From Microglena sp. YARC (lineage: Eukaryota; Chlorophyta; Chlorophyceae; Chlamydomonadales; Chlamydomonadaceae), in NCBI GenBank assembly GCA_022414725.1, contig CM039465.1, positions 20,048,690-20,112,689 on the forward strand: DNA of 64,000 bases. Reading direction: 5' to 3'. Below the pieces are notes generated by a model. The model saw only the letters and a list, made by a program, of their open reading frames with translations. It did no database searches and was not told where the DNA came from. This document shows positions 1-11,110 of the stretch, piece by piece. Position numbers and translations under genes: made by a program. Numbering within the stretch: the stretch's first letter is position 1; every line of letters begins with the position of its first letter.

Positions 1-551
1 TGTGCCACGCTGGCAGCAAAAACTCAACTGGTCGGTCCACTCAGTGACTGGCCGGCAGCTGCACGAGTTTCAGTGCGCGATCACACTTATTTGAAGGAGC
101 TGGACAGAACCAGTTCTTCGCCCTGCGTCTAGAGGTCATTAAGCTTCTAGCCATCGCCTTTCACTATCCCTATTACCCGAACCGCTAATATCCTACTGTC
201 GTCTTCGGATCCTTCTGAACTTCTCGATTTTAAAGCGTTCAAGACAGATTTCTTGATAAGCAGCTCGGCCATCATGGGAGCTGTTCTTTGGTAAGAGCTA
301 TGCATGCATGCGCGTCTTGCGAACTTCCCTTCTGAGTAATTTGAGATCGCCGACACGTCACTCATGTCGTCCGTTCTGCATTTATCTATGCACCCAACAG
401 CTCGGCGGGTGGGCAAGTTGGCTGCACACGCCATGCAGATTACAGATTTATATATTTTACCCAAATAAACGCAGGCTGCGAATCACAGCCAGCTCAATCC
501 TAGTAACAGCGACAACTCCTCCCCAATGCAGTCTTTCTCCACTCACATGCT

Positions 552-854
552 TTCCCTAGTCCCCATCCCCTCTCCCCCCCCCCCCCCCCCCCCCAGCCCC
601 CGCCCCTACTCGCATCCTCATCCCCATCCCCCATCCTCATCTACCCCCCCCTCATCCCAGCCCTCAACCCCCAACCCTCAACCCCAACCCTCAACCCCCC
701 AACCCTCAACCCCCAACCCCACTCCCAGCCCTCAACCCCCAACCACGACCCTCCACCCCCAACCACGACCCTCCAACCCTCCAACCCCAACCGACTTCCA
801 CCGCCAACCCACCTCCACCCCCAACCCACCCCCACTCCTTACTGCCCCTTTCAG
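552..854 (+). repeat. C-rich minisatellite ending in a splice acceptor
   Basis: The stretch is almost pure C, A and T on the plus strand. It includes a C-run of about 18 near 577-594 and degenerate CCCCAACCCTCAA-like units. It ends in a pyrimidine-rich TTTCAG at 849-854, so it reads best as the 3' part of an intron, not as the proline/serine-rich protein it would otherwise encode. Confidence 0.6.
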
Positions 855-1758
855 TTGCTGTTGTGATCCCTCTAAAGAGGAGAGGCTGCTAGATGACCCT
901 TCCTCAATAGAAGCCGCAGTGTCCTCCATAGTGCCCACCAAGGAGAAGGAGGCCGCCCTCATGGCCTTCACAGAACCCCCAGGCTCCCCTGACTCTGAGA
1001 CACACCCAGCCCCAGTGGTATCCCGCACCAGTCCGGGGCCGGAAGTCCAGCTGTCTCCTGCACTTCCGCCCTACTTCGCCAGCAGCCAGCCGGAACCACC
1101 ACAACCCCAGGCCCCCCTTCCGGTGTCTCAACCCCCCCGTGGAAGTGTAGGTGCCCTACAAGACTCCTACATCTCACCTCACCTCCTTCAGGCCTCAGCA
1201 TCCTTACAGGGAAAGAACTTGGTCAAGGTCCTTCAAGCCTCAGCAACCCAGCAAGATTCTAACATCTCACCTCACCTCCTCCAAGCCTCAGCATCCCCTC
1301 AAGGAAACAACTCAGTCCAGATCCTTACCAGTAGCCATCAACCAGGCGACATGCCAGCTCCCAACATGAGCGCTCCGACCCCCAACATGACTGCTCCCGA
1401 CATGACCGCTCCCACTTCTAGATCCCACCACTTTGAACCATCTCCCTTCTTCCGAGCCGACGACACAGACTCACATGGACCGTACTCAAGCCCTCTTGGG
1501 GGAGTGGCAGAGGCACCGGTAACAGACAACACTGCAGGTGTAGGTGGGACCCAGGCAGCACCATCAGAGGCAGGGCCAGGCCCAGCAGCAGAAGCAAGTC
1601 CTGCGGCTGCAGGTGTGGAGACCACGTTCAAAACAGATGCCAATGTTGCATTGCTAGAAGATGCGGAAACTGCTGATGAGTCTAGCGCAGAGGTTCCAAG
1701 CAGTGGGGCTCGTAGCAAAGGGTCTAAGAAGTCCAGGAAGAAGAAGGGGGGGAAGTGA
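855..1758 (+). CDS. Terminal exon of an uncharacterised Pro/Ala/Ser-rich protein
   Basis: An open frame of about 300 codons follows the acceptor TTTCAG and ends at TGA 1756-1758. It begins with one base completing a codon, then CCDPSKEERLLDD. If the gene were intronless, the first ATG would be at 961. Composition is rich in P, A, S and T with little predicted fold. A segment reading YISPHLLQASAS occurs twice (about 1168-1206 and 1259-1300), with clear DNA identity, so it is a recent internal duplication. The C-terminus is strongly basic (SKGSKKSRKKKGGK), which could be a nuclear or RNA-binding tail. No family is recognised. The 5' exons would lie upstream or outside the window. It could be a disordered regulatory protein; a fortuitous open frame is less likely given its length and mixed composition. 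Confidence 0.45.
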
Positions 1759-1784
1759 GGGTAAACAAGGTTTTCTATAAGGTG

Positions 1785-1930
1785 CTGTGTATAGCATAAG
1801 TGCTAAATTACATACCTATGTGTTTTGGGGGTGCTACGTAGGAGTCTTTTGGGGTTGCCTTTAGAATACAAAAAGCTGCTTGTAGCTCCCCAAAATCTCC
1901 TAGGAGTACAATGGTCTTACAAAAACACCT
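1785..1930. mobile_element. Dispersed repeat, CACC-TTTTGGGG family
   Basis: This sequence centres on GTGTTTTGGGGGTGCTAC, followed by a GGGGTTGCCTTTAGA-like block. Related copies are seen near 7000-7140, 14185-14265, 17200-17335, 26535-26835 and 48880-49000, in both orientations. Ends are partly complementary, so it looks like a foldback or MITE-type element. Exact ends and target duplications were not defined. Confidence 0.45.
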
Positions 1931-1999
1931 GATGGGGAGGATCAGAATCCAGCTGGGGCTGCCAGTTGGAGAGGTGACTTGAGACTCTCTGCCTTCAAG

Positions 2000-2083
2000 G
2001 AGATGCGCCACCCCGAAGCTGTGAAGCACTACCAGGAGTCCCTCGTGAGGGGCCCCGGATCTGTGTACTCTGAGGCCTACATG
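2000..2083 (+). CDS. Orphan TPR-like exon (28 codons, phase 0-0)
   Basis: An 84-nt segment lies between a TTCAAG acceptor (1994-1999) and a GTGTGT donor at 2084. It reads EMRHPEAVKHYQESLVRGPG followed by SVYSEAYM. The spacing of A, Y and L resembles one tetratricopeptide helix pair. Codon use (CTC, GTG, AAG, CAC) is like the verified exons elsewhere in the window. No partner exons were found on either side: the gene just upstream ends with a stop at 1758 and the next 6 kb is repeats. It may be a displaced exon copy or part of an unresolved gene. Confidence 0.32.
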
Positions 2084-2700
2084 GTGTGTGTTTTACAGTC
2101 TAGCCGGTTAGCAAATAGGCTAAATAGACTTGCCCAAACTCAATTTTCGAAGGGCTGTGTAGAAAGCAAGTACTGGTGAAATGATCCAGGGGGTGCCAGG
2201 TGAAGCGGTGACTCGTGTGCCTAGAGAAAATTGCAATTTTGGTTTTGCTTAATGACACAGTCTATCAGCCTTCGGGCTTTGCACTGTCTGCGGACGTAGA
2301 AAATATGGGTAGAATACACCAAGAATACATAGCTTTTATTTTCACTTTAGTTACCCTAGGACCCCCCATGGTCCCGGGGCTGAATCTTACAGTTCCACCC
2401 GTGTCTGTCTGCGTCTCTGTCGCTGTTTGACCAATTCCAGCCACCTCCGCACCCAAACATTGGGCCCATAGTTGGCGTGCGCATGACTAGAGTTATCAGC
2501 ATCACAGCAGCTAAGATCCTTCGCAAAAGTTGTCGAATGTATCGTAGCTATTCCGCTACGGAATGCTTAGGTGGTAGCTACCAGCTACTTACTTCCTTCT
2601 TCTTCGAATCTCCCAGCCCTCCTTACCCTTTCGCCCCCCGCCCTGCCTGTGACTGCTTAAGTGTTTTCCGTGTCGCCTGCGACACGCGCTTAGGACTTGT

Positions 2701-2872
2701 CAGCTACCAGCAGCAGCTTCTAGGCAGCTCACCTAGCTTTCTATGCAGCCCAACCAAACGCAATGTAGTCCATCTGGAACCTGGGGGATTCAGCTTTCCA
2801 GTACTCTTGAAATCTTGGGGCTTAGCCCAATGGCCGGCTCAGGGAGCTGCCTAGAAGCTGCTGCTCGTAGCT
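2701..2872. mobile_element. Foldback MITE, CAGCAGCAGCTTCTAGG family
   Basis: The left arm contains CAGCAGCAGCTTCTAGGCAG, and the right arm is its reverse complement (GAGCTGCCTAGAAGCTGCTG). Between them is a conserved core with CTTGGGGCTTAGCCCAATGG. It is the same family as the copies at 6110, 8738, 12890, 18370, 25072, 35602, 47530 and 48297. Confidence 0.75.
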
Positions 2873-2988
2873 GAAAACAAAATATATTGCAGCATACACA
2901 AGGCTTGTTCATAAGTCCCGATAGTGCCAAAACATTAGTTCCCTATCAAGCTTTTCTGTATCTTTCGCATTCGACCCTGGGCTATTTG

Positions 2989-3136
2989 TAGGGAACGGAA
3001 ACATGATATCATGTCATCATATGATGCCGGCAGTCTGACTAGGCTAAATGTACCATCTACATACTATATCATATCATGCAGTTTGTGTGATATGATTCTT
3101 GCCTTTGGTTGAGGTCATATAATATGCCGGTCCTTG
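2989..3136. mobile_element. hAT-type MITE, TAGGGATCGGCA family, perfect 8-bp TSD
   Basis: A non-coding 148-bp element rich in ATATGATATCAT blocks, with degenerate TAGGG termini. It is flanked by a perfect 8-bp direct repeat GCTATTTG at 2981-2988 and 3137-3144. An 8-bp target duplication is the mark of hAT insertion. Sister copies lie at 8019-8196 and 16807-16945. Confidence 0.8.
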
Positions 3137-3910
3137 GCTATTTGGGGCGTTCAGGTTCCCTACGTACTGCGCTTTGCATCATCTTTCTCTAATACCCGAG
3201 CCAGGTCCAGTAGAAAAGTTTTTATTTATGATCTATACCAGGCAGCATATGCCGTGTTTTGTGTTTCGCCGCTTTCCAGTCCCCATGTGTGTTGCATGCA
3301 CATGAGACACACGTTCAAATCTGAACTGTCCCTTGGAGTTGGGGGTCCATTCAAGGTGCCAAGTGCTCGTACAGGGTGCTAGAGACTAGGGATTACAGGC
3401 ATCCAAGTGGGCATGTGTGACCACGGCACACACCAACATCAGAGTAGCACACCATGTTCTGTAGTCTGGACCCCTAGATACATCCATGCATGCAATAGGG
3501 AATTTGGGGAGGGGGTGCATTGTGCAGTAGAGGGGACTTGTGGCATGCCCCAAACGCCCATTTTACTTGAGTAGCACAATGGAAAAAAGTCGCCAACTGG
3601 TTTGCATCTGCCAATGCTTCTTAAAATATGATGGGCCATGCATAAAACAGAGCATAACATGCACACTCATACTGAATAGTACCTGCGTGGTTAAAGAATG
3701 TTACTGGCCTGATGTGATTTTAGAAGAATCCAAAGATTGAGCCAGCCTACACATTACTACACTGACATGCTTAAGTGCATAATACTATCACATTGGTACA
3801 TACCTGGGTACATACAATTTCAATGCATGAATTTAACTTGAACTTGTTTACTTGGCTCCAGCCATTTAAATGCATGCCTAGGTCTATCAGTATTGAGGCT
3901 GCTTATCCTG

Positions 3911-4122
3911 TTTAGACGATTGGCTCAATGGTAGAGCTCGTTGAAATCAGCAGGTGTGGGGGTCGAATCCCTTTGGGTGCGCTTGTGAGTGTTCGTGCTC
4001 GCTTTGTTAGTGCTTGTGTCAACCGCCATGGCAGCACTGTCCAGGTAAAGTAGCAGCCCGTTCGCTACCCCCGTAAGACAGGGCTCCCTTAATACCACGC
4101 CCCAACAGGCGTAATCATTACT
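3911..4122 (+). mobile_element. tRNA-derived SINE, copy 1
   Basis: The head carries a pol III A-box-like TGGCTCAATGGTAGAGC and a B-box-like GGTCGAATCCC about 30 bp apart, as in a tRNA. The body has a conserved AACCGCCATGGCAGCACTGT block and ends with GGCTCCCTTAATACCACGCC. Four other copies in this window share this layout (5683, 9510, 13556 and, reversed, 41526). Confidence 0.75.
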
Positions 4123-5682
4123 TTTGCGATCCAAGGGTAGATGATGTGCACAGCTTCATATGCATTTCATCACATCGCTCTGGTCAAGGTAGTTTTAAGG
4201 GATTTATTATCAAGTGCCATGTGCATCGCAAAAATATTATATCACTGCAGCACGAACGCAGGGCCTCCGTCGATAAACCGATTGTTTGGGGTTCAGTTCA
4301 TCAGTGCTTCTTCCTTTTAGCCCCTCCTGATATCCTGGGTGGGCTAGTCCATTTAGCCTATTAGGCTACCCTATGAGGCTGCTCAGTGCTCACCTCGTCG
4401 GACGCAGCCAACATGCTTGCATTATTTGCATTGGCGCTACTACACCACACTCTTGGTTACAGGATGCAATTGCGTGTGTTTCCTAATAGTACCACTACTG
4501 GTGTTGGCAGCCACCTCGAATGAAAACCCCCTCATCTATGGAAGGGAGCTTGTCTGCCATGGTCAACAGGGGTAGCGGTGAATGTTGGTATGGTCGAGGG
4601 CCGGTATCTCCTACCCTAAATGTGCCTACTCTTTTGTGGGAGTGGCAAGGCCATTCGAACTGAATCCTCCGTGTCGCTGGTTTGTATAGGGAGGCCCTCC
4701 TCCCATCTTCCATTCCAATCCCTTTTCCTGTTAAATGTATTTTTACTGCCAAAGACGGCGAGCAGCCAAATTGCTGGCTGACGCTATGTAACCAAGTTCA
4801 AGTCCAATCCAATTTACTTGTTCAATGGCAGACAAGGTGCAGTTGACAACGGTTTTTACTTGTTTACAGAACATTGGCGACAAGTGCAGCAAAACTAATA
4901 AAACTAACTACTGCGACCCTCCCGGTACAGTGCAGGTAGTAGGTCCATGAGCCATCTGTCCAGATTTCCGTGTGCCAAATCCACACTACTGTACAAACCA
5001 GCAGTAGTTGCTGCACAGTGCACAGTTGCACACGAACCCATTTTTAAGTTGTGAAAGGATTTCCCCCCAGGAGGTGGGTCTCCCTACACGAAACAGCTAC
5101 ACCAACAATTCAGTTTGAATGCGTTGTCCATGTCATGCGCAAGACGATCCTGTCTCCATGCATCCACATCAGCCGCAACGATGGCACAAATATAAAAGAT
5201 ACTTCTATGTCATCGACTGATCCATTTATCGGGGAGACTTGGACTTGGAATGCAGTGAGCAGCCCAGAGTTGGCTGAAGAACCATGTAACCATGTTACAA
5301 TCCAATCCAATCAAAACCTCAAGGCTCACATGTTGTACGGGTCACATATATGTATCAAATGCTAATCTTCATATATATGCAATTGAGTAGACCAAAGAAT
5401 GTACAATTGTACGTATCAAATAGTGTGTTAAACAGGCTTGTTCAAAGCCCTTTGATAATGACAGGATCAAATACGTACGTTATTAACTACCTTGGCGTCT
5501 GTTGGAGTTGACCAAATACTGCATGGGTCAAATCATGGTTCTTTAGTATACAATGCACTCTGCATTGGAAACTAGAGAACTGCATGATGTTCATAGGCCC
5601 CCCTTGAATCTGTCACGCCACGGGCACACTTGGAGTCCAATAGGGCACCATGAACAGGTCACCGTCATCATCATGATCAATC

Positions 5683-5822
5683 CCATTTCGACAAATGGGT
5701 CAAAGGTTGAGCACGCTGAACCGGTAAAGGTGCTGGGTTCGAATCCCTACAGGTGCGCTATAGTGTTTGCGGTCGCTGTCGACCGCCATGGTAGCCTTTT
5801 CCAGGCTAAGTAGCATCATGAT
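5683..5822 (+). mobile_element. tRNA-derived SINE, copy 2 (3' truncated)
   Basis: It shares the B-box GGGTTCGAATCCCTAC and the GGTCGCTGTCGACCGCCATG block with copy 1. The A-box region is degenerate and the ACCACGCC tail is missing. Confidence 0.65.
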
Positions 5823-6109
5823 CATTTGCCACTGTTAGGATGTACACACTGCACCTGTGCATTAAACAGAAGACTGAGCCACACAAGCTACAGCACCTGG
5901 ACATGTCTTAAACTGTTCAATCCGCAGATTTGGCTCCCTGTTTCCCGTGGGTATCGCACTGGGGGGCTTGTCATTTTAAGACGGTGAGAAGCCCAGATTT
6001 GGATGAAAACCATGTAACAGTCCAATTCAATCCAACAACACAAGCTAGACCACAAGCTACAGCTACAGCTACTTGCATCAAGGCATGGAACAGTGGCTAG
6101 GCACATTGC

Positions 6110-6307
6110 ATGGCTTTTCTTTTCCGTTACGAGCAGCAGCTTCTAGGCAGATCCATGAGCCAGCCACTGGGCTAAGCCCCAAGATTTCAATAGTATTGGA
6201 ACGATGATTCTGCCAGCTTCCAGTTGCACTAAGTTGCAATAGGATTAGCTGGGTAGCAAGCCAGGGGAGCTGCCTAGAAGCTGCTGCTTGTAGCGGAAAA
6301 TAAAAGG
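6110..6307. mobile_element. Foldback MITE, CAGCAGCAGCTTCTAGG family
   Basis: Left arm GAGCAGCAGCTTCTAGGCAG near 6130 and right arm GAGCTGCCTAGAAGCTGCTG near 6268, with the core CCACTGGGCTAAGCCCCAAG. The outer ends carry CTTTTCTTTTC and its complement. Confidence 0.75.
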
Positions 6308-6574
6308 TAGGGCCCATTGGTAAGGCTACTTGCATCCCCCAAAAGCATCAGATTATGATCAGAAGTGGCAGCGGCCGAGGTCAGAACATTTAAGCACACT
6401 TAATGCTGACAGATTCAAGCACATTCAGTAAATGATGCTGACAGATTCAAGCAAACGAGCTGCCCCTGTCAACCTCACACCTCGTTATAAGGTGTACTAT
6501 ATATTTATTTAGTGGTAGACTGATTCCACAGAGTGAATCCTTGAGGGATCCTATAATACTTCCGCTCATTCTCC

Positions 6575-6800
6575 CCCCCGAGCGGTGTGCGGGTAGAATG
6601 GTCACCAGAACCCGAGGAGTCCCCGGTTCGAACCTGCACTCCGACATGTGCTCTAGAAATCCCTGGTTTCCGTGGTTCTCGCACGGGGGGTAATTGTTGG
6701 CTGCAATTTGCAGACGGTTAGACGCCAAACCTGGGGTATAGAACCTTGTGACAATTATTATTTCTCCCCCCTCATTCAGTCCATACATTCAGCAACTTAT
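6575..6800 (+). mobile_element. tRNA-derived SINE, second family
   Basis: The head has GCGGGTAGAATGG and the B-box CCGGTTCGAACCTG. The body has CCCTGGTTTCCGTGG with TCGCACGGGGGG, then a tail related to GAACCATGTAACAATCCAAT. Bodies or tails of this family recur near 5220-5310, 5930-6035, 7780-7880, 51150-51390 and 63320-63430. Confidence 0.6.
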
Positions 6801-7194
6801 CTTACCATTCCCCTTGGTGTTTGGAGGAGTTTTAATGGCGGAGCCCCCCCCCCCAACCTTCAGTTCGCTCCGTCACCACCTGTCGTTCCCAGTGTCGTTC
6901 CGATCGCCAGAACTCTCTGCCAATTTTTCCGCGTCGCTTGCGACGCTGCCTAGGATTTCTTTTGAAAGAAAGGGAGCCTGTGTCTTTGTGTAGCACCATG
7001 GTGCTGGTAGTAGCTATTGAGGATGCTACTAGCAGCGTTTTCATTCTGAAAGCACCCCCCAAAGACTTTAACCTAGCTTCCCAAAACACTGGGGTACATA
7101 ATGTAGCTCTTATGCTATACTGCCTATACAGAGCACCTTAAAGGAAACCCTGGTTTGGCAGTGTGCCTTTCTCTCTCAGCCTATCTGGCTGCTA

Positions 7195-7770
7195 CCAGAC
7201 CAGACTACCGTCTGCTCACTGACCAGACCAGGCTACCACCTGCTCGCAGACCAGACCAGACTACCACCTCCTCCCAGACCAGACCAGACTACCACCTGCT
7301 CCCAGACCAGACCAGACTACCACCTGCTCCCAGATCAGACCAGACTACCACCTGCTCCCAGACCAGACCAGACTACCACCTGCTCCCAGACCAGACCAGA
7401 CTACCACCTGCTCCCAGACCAGACCAGACTACCCCCTGCTCCCAGACCAGACCAGACTACCACCTGCTCCCAGACCAGACCAGACTACCCCCTGCTCCCA
7501 GACCAGACCAGACTACCCCCTGCTCCCAGACCAGACCAGACTACCCCCTGCTCCCAGACCAGACCAGACTACCATCTGCTCCCAGACCAGACCAGACTAT
7601 CCCCTGCTCCCAGACCTGACCAGACTACCCCCTGCTCCCAGACCAGACCAGACTACCCCCTGCTCCCAGACCTGACCAGACTACCACCTGCTCCCAGACC
7701 AGACCAGACTACCCCCTGCTCCCAGACCAGACCAGACTACCCCCTGCTCCCAGACCAGGCCAGACTATCA
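7195..7770 (+). repeat. 28-bp minisatellite (CAGACCAGACCAGACTACC)
   Basis: About 20 tandem copies of a 28-bp unit containing CAGACCAGACCAGACTACC and CCTGCTCC, with T/C and A/C variants. Three units make 28 codons, so all frames stay open. The 154-codon frame at 7155-7619 is a by-product. Confidence 0.9.
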
Positions 7771-8018
7771 CCATAGCATGCTCCCTGCTTTCCGTGGGTA
7801 TCGCACGGGGGGCTGGGAATTGGAAGAAGGCGAGCAGCCCAGAGTTGGCTGAAGAACCATGTAAAAATCCAATCCAGACCATACTACACCCGCTGCAAGT
7901 GTCTAACCACCACCATTCAAATTAATCACCTCAAATCTCCCGCTGATTGGCTGCTGCAGTGCTGAGGAATGAGCCCGAAAGCTTGAGGGCCTGGCGCTGA
8001 AATAAGGTCACAAATATA

Positions 8019-8196
8019 TAGGGATCGGCAAATCATATGATGCTGACCAAAGGCGAGTATGATATAATTTGATATCATACAAATCGCATAATATGATGTA
8101 GTATATACATGGTATGTTCGGCTTAGTCAGGCTGCCGGTATCATATGATATCATGTTATGACATGATATCATATGACATTATACTGCCGATCCCTA
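8019..8196. mobile_element. hAT-type MITE, TAGGGATCGGCA family, perfect 8-bp TSD
   Basis: The most complete copy. Terminal inverted repeats are TAGGGATCGGCA and TGCCGATCCCTA. The 178-bp interior is AT-rich and palindromic. A perfect 8-bp target duplication CAAATATA lies at 8011-8018 and 8197-8204. It has no coding capacity. Confidence 0.9.
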
Positions 8197-8737
8197 CAAA
8201 TATAAAGGCCCGTATTGCTGTATTGCTTGTACCCTGTGATTTTAAGGATAGTTGGAAGACCCCCCCGGATTTTGAGCCTGGCGCATTGACGAATCTGATC
8301 AGAAGCAAACCTAGAAGCCTATATGCTTTGATTCTTTGAACCCTAGGCGTCTCACATAGGAGATGGGAATCGATTCAGCAAACCAGTTGATTACTATAAA
8401 CCTGACGCTTGGCATATCTGATAAGAAACAAACCCAGAACCCTAGACACTTTGTTGTTCAAAACCCAAGACGTCTGACACAGTTGAGTCAGGAATCAGGT
8501 CTGGAGTCCAGTTGAAGACTAGAAACCTGACGCATTGACGTATCTGATAAGAAACAGACCCAGAACCCTAGACGCTTTGATGCTCCAAACCCTAGACGTC
8601 TGACACAATCGAGTCAGGAACCCAGTTACACGACAACCTCTGGCTTCACTTTGGCTGCAACCAGCCCATTCAAACAAGGGCTGAAACTTTTTCCACTCAT
8701 GGCAGCTTCCCGCCAGCACCAATAGCCAGCCACTGGG

Positions 8738-8944
8738 TCAACTGTTTCTTTCCCCTTTCCACTCATGGCAGCTTCCTGCCAGCTCCAATAGCCATCCACT
8801 GGGTCAATCCCCATGCTTGAAGCTGCATTGGAATGCTTGTCAAATCAGCTTTCAGACACACTACCTAGATTCAGGTTTTGCTCATGGACAGGGAAAGGGA
8901 GCTGTATAGAAGCTGCTACGCATAGCCCAAAAAAGAAACAGTGC
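8738..8944. mobile_element. Foldback MITE, CAGCAGCAGCTTCTAGG family, diverged
   Basis: Left end AACTGTTTCTTTCCCC and right end AAAAAAGAAACAGTG are complementary. Arms are degenerate versions of the family arm. Part of its left half is repeated just upstream at about 8640-8735. Confidence 0.6.
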
Positions 8945-8954
8945 CCTGGCCCTT

Positions 8955-9273
8955 CCATGTCATTAAGCAGTTTGCCACAACCGCGAGTGCACCCCCATGC
9001 AGCCCCACTCTCACTCATCCTAGACTTCTCTGTCCTCAGGCTGCTCTTGTGCATCAACACTGCTAGGTTGCTTGCTGCAGCAAACGCTGCCATTTGGAGT
9101 CCAGTAGGGCACCCCCATGCAGCCCCACTCACACTCATCCTAGACTTCTCCGTCCTCAGGTTAGATGCACTGCTGCTAGTGTGCATCAACACTGCTATGG
9201 TGCTTGCTGTAGCAAACGCTACCATTGGAGTCCAGTAGGGCACCAGGAAAAATGTAATCATCATCATTAACAT
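8955..9273 (-). pseudogene. Two partial copies of the START-gene terminal exon
   Basis: Reading the minus strand, two fragments encode variants of AFAAASTLAVLMHKSSSAS followed by LRTEKSR, matching codons near the 3' end of the START terminal exon (about 9890-10010). They are about 120 bp apart and lie just beyond that exon. They look like tandem copies of its tail, not a separate gene. Confidence 0.6.
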
Positions 9274-9284
9274 TAGCTGTAGTC

Positions 9285-9412
9285 AGGGCTCCCGTCGGTA
9301 AAGCGATTGTTTGGGGTTCAGTTAATCAATGCCTTTTCTTTTTAGCCAATTTTGTCACAGTTGGGCAAGTCCCTTTAACTTTTTTGGTCTACCCCTGGAC
9401 TGTAACAAACAC
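9285..9412 (+). mobile_element. SINE-like repeat, CGATTGTTTGGGGTTCAG family
   Basis: Conserved blocks are GCGATTGTTTGGGGTTCAG, a CTTTTCTTTTTAGCC stretch and GGGCAAGTCCCTTTAA with CTACCCCTGGA. Other copies are at about 4262-4372, 16955-17060, 29038-29092 and, reversed, 29458-29578. Confidence 0.6.
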
Positions 9413-9509
9413 GCATCATCATCATCATACCCCGCATGAGGGCCTCCTTGCTCTGCACAGCCTTCGCACTGACCAAGCTCAATTTGGGTGACAGTACTAC
9501 TACCCTGCT

Positions 9510-9708
9510 ATCCCATTTCGGCGAATGGCTCAACGGTAGAGCTCGTTGAAATGAGAAGGTCCGGGGTTCGAATCCCTACGGGTGCGCTTTAGTGTTCGCA
9601 GTCGCTGTCAACTGTCATGGTAGCACTGTCCAGTTAAAGTAGCAGCCCGTTCTCTACCGCCGTAAGACAGGGCTCCCTTAATACCACGCCCCACCAAGCA
9701 TTATCATC
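9510..9708 (+). mobile_element. tRNA-derived SINE, best-preserved copy
   Basis: A-box TGGCTCAACGGTAGAGC and B-box GGGTTCGAATCCC are both intact, followed by the CGCTGTCAACTGTCATGG block and the TTAATACCACGCCCCACC tail. This layout is expected for a pol III-transcribed, tRNA-headed SINE. Confidence 0.8.
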
Positions 9709-9811
9709 ACAGTTTACTACCCTGCTGACTGGAACTTACACTAGATGCCAGATGCACTGCCCATGCCCAATTCAAGTGACAGTACTACTACCCTGCTGAC
9801 CGGAACTTACA

Positions 9812-11079
9812 CTAGATGCCAGACACGGAACGGGTGTACCTGTTGTGGCGACTGCCCAATGGCCTGCCACTTCCGGGAGTGCGCCCCTCTGCAGCCCCAG
9901 CCCCACTCACACCCGTCTTCGTCCTAGACTTCTCCGACCTAAGGCTGGATGCACTGCTGCTCTTGTGCATCAACACTGCAAGGGTGCTTGCTGCAGCAAA
10001 CGCTGCCATACCCCGGAAGTTGGCCTCCTTGCTCTGCAAAGGCTTCGCGCTGCTCGAGCTGGAGGTCCTTTCTGAAATGGCGCTGAGGCTCATGGACCGC
10101 TTGCGGCCCCGGGAGGAGGAGCTGCGACGAGCAAGGGTGGAGCCGTACGCAGCCGGGTCTATCTCTGAAGGGGAGCAGCGCTGACGGCGGAGGGCCACCC
10201 ATGCGGGAAGGCATTCTGACATCTTGTTTATAAAGGTCCACATGCCGTGCTTGACTGCGAAGCGGGCCAGGTTCTGCAGCAGGAGGGAATTCTCGTATCA
10301 ATAAATTGGCACTGTAAAGGAGGGTATTATCATATAATTGAATTAGCACTGCAGCACGAACTTAGGCTGTAGCACTGTACGCTACAGCCGTGCTTGACTG
10401 TGAAGCAGGCCAGGTTCTGCAGCAGGAGGGTGTTCTCGTATAATTGAATTAGTACTGTGCAGAAACTCAGGCTGTAGCACTGTACGCTACAGCCAAGCTT
10501 GACTGCAAAGTGGGCCAGGTTCTGCGACAGGAGGGTAATATCGTATCATTCAATTAGCACTGTAAAGGAGGGTGTAATTGTATCATTCAATTAGCACTGT
10601 AATGGAGGGTGTAATTGTATCATTCAATTAGCACTGTAAAGGAGTGTGTAATTGTATCATTCAATTAGCACTGTAAAGGAGGGTGTTATCGTATCATTAA
10701 ATAAGCACTGCAGCACGAACTCAGGGCCCCCTCAACCTTACGAATCGTAATAAGGCGTACTATTGATTTATTGTACATATTTATTTACCTTGGGGATTTT
10801 GAGTTGCTTATGATAGAGCAGGAGTGTCTTGGTGGCTTCTGACTACCAACCACACCGCAGTTACTAACCACACCACCAACCTTAACTACGCCACAGTTAC
10901 TAATCACACCACAGTTACTGACGTACCTCAGGCATCTTGAGCTGATTATGATGGAGAAGTAGTGTCTAGGTGGCTTGCCTATGACTACCCGTGGGGCACT
11001 CTACAGTATACGGAAACTACAGTTACTGACATACCAATGTATGTTTACAGTCCAGGGGTAGCACTCAACAGTGCGCCCT

Positions 11080-11110
<31 letters not shown>

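Larger units (their letters stand above)
3140..8018. other. Gene-free repeat region
   Basis: No exon with coding-like codon use and flanking splice sites was seen on either strand. The stretch holds SINE copies, foldback MITEs, a SINE-3-like 3' end near 4640-4760 and 5050-5110 (CGCTGGTTTGTGT with TTTCAC), and a 28-bp minisatellite. Open frames here fall inside these repeats. Confidence 0.6.

Noticed and set aside
1..132. 43-codon open frame from the window edge to TAG at 130-132
   Set aside because: Composition is mixed, but there is no motif or splice site to support it as a C-terminal exon; it may be chance.
526..854. Proline-rich N-terminal extension of the first gene
   Set aside because: The DNA is a C-rich repeat that ends in a good splice acceptor; it reads better as intron.
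7155..7619. 154-codon frame rich in RPDQTR
   Set aside because: It lies entirely within a 28-bp minisatellite whose three-unit period keeps frames open.
9540..9590. Functional tRNA gene
   Set aside because: A- and B-box motifs are present, but the sequence does not fold into a clean cloverleaf by eye and the same body recurs at five places; it is a SINE head.
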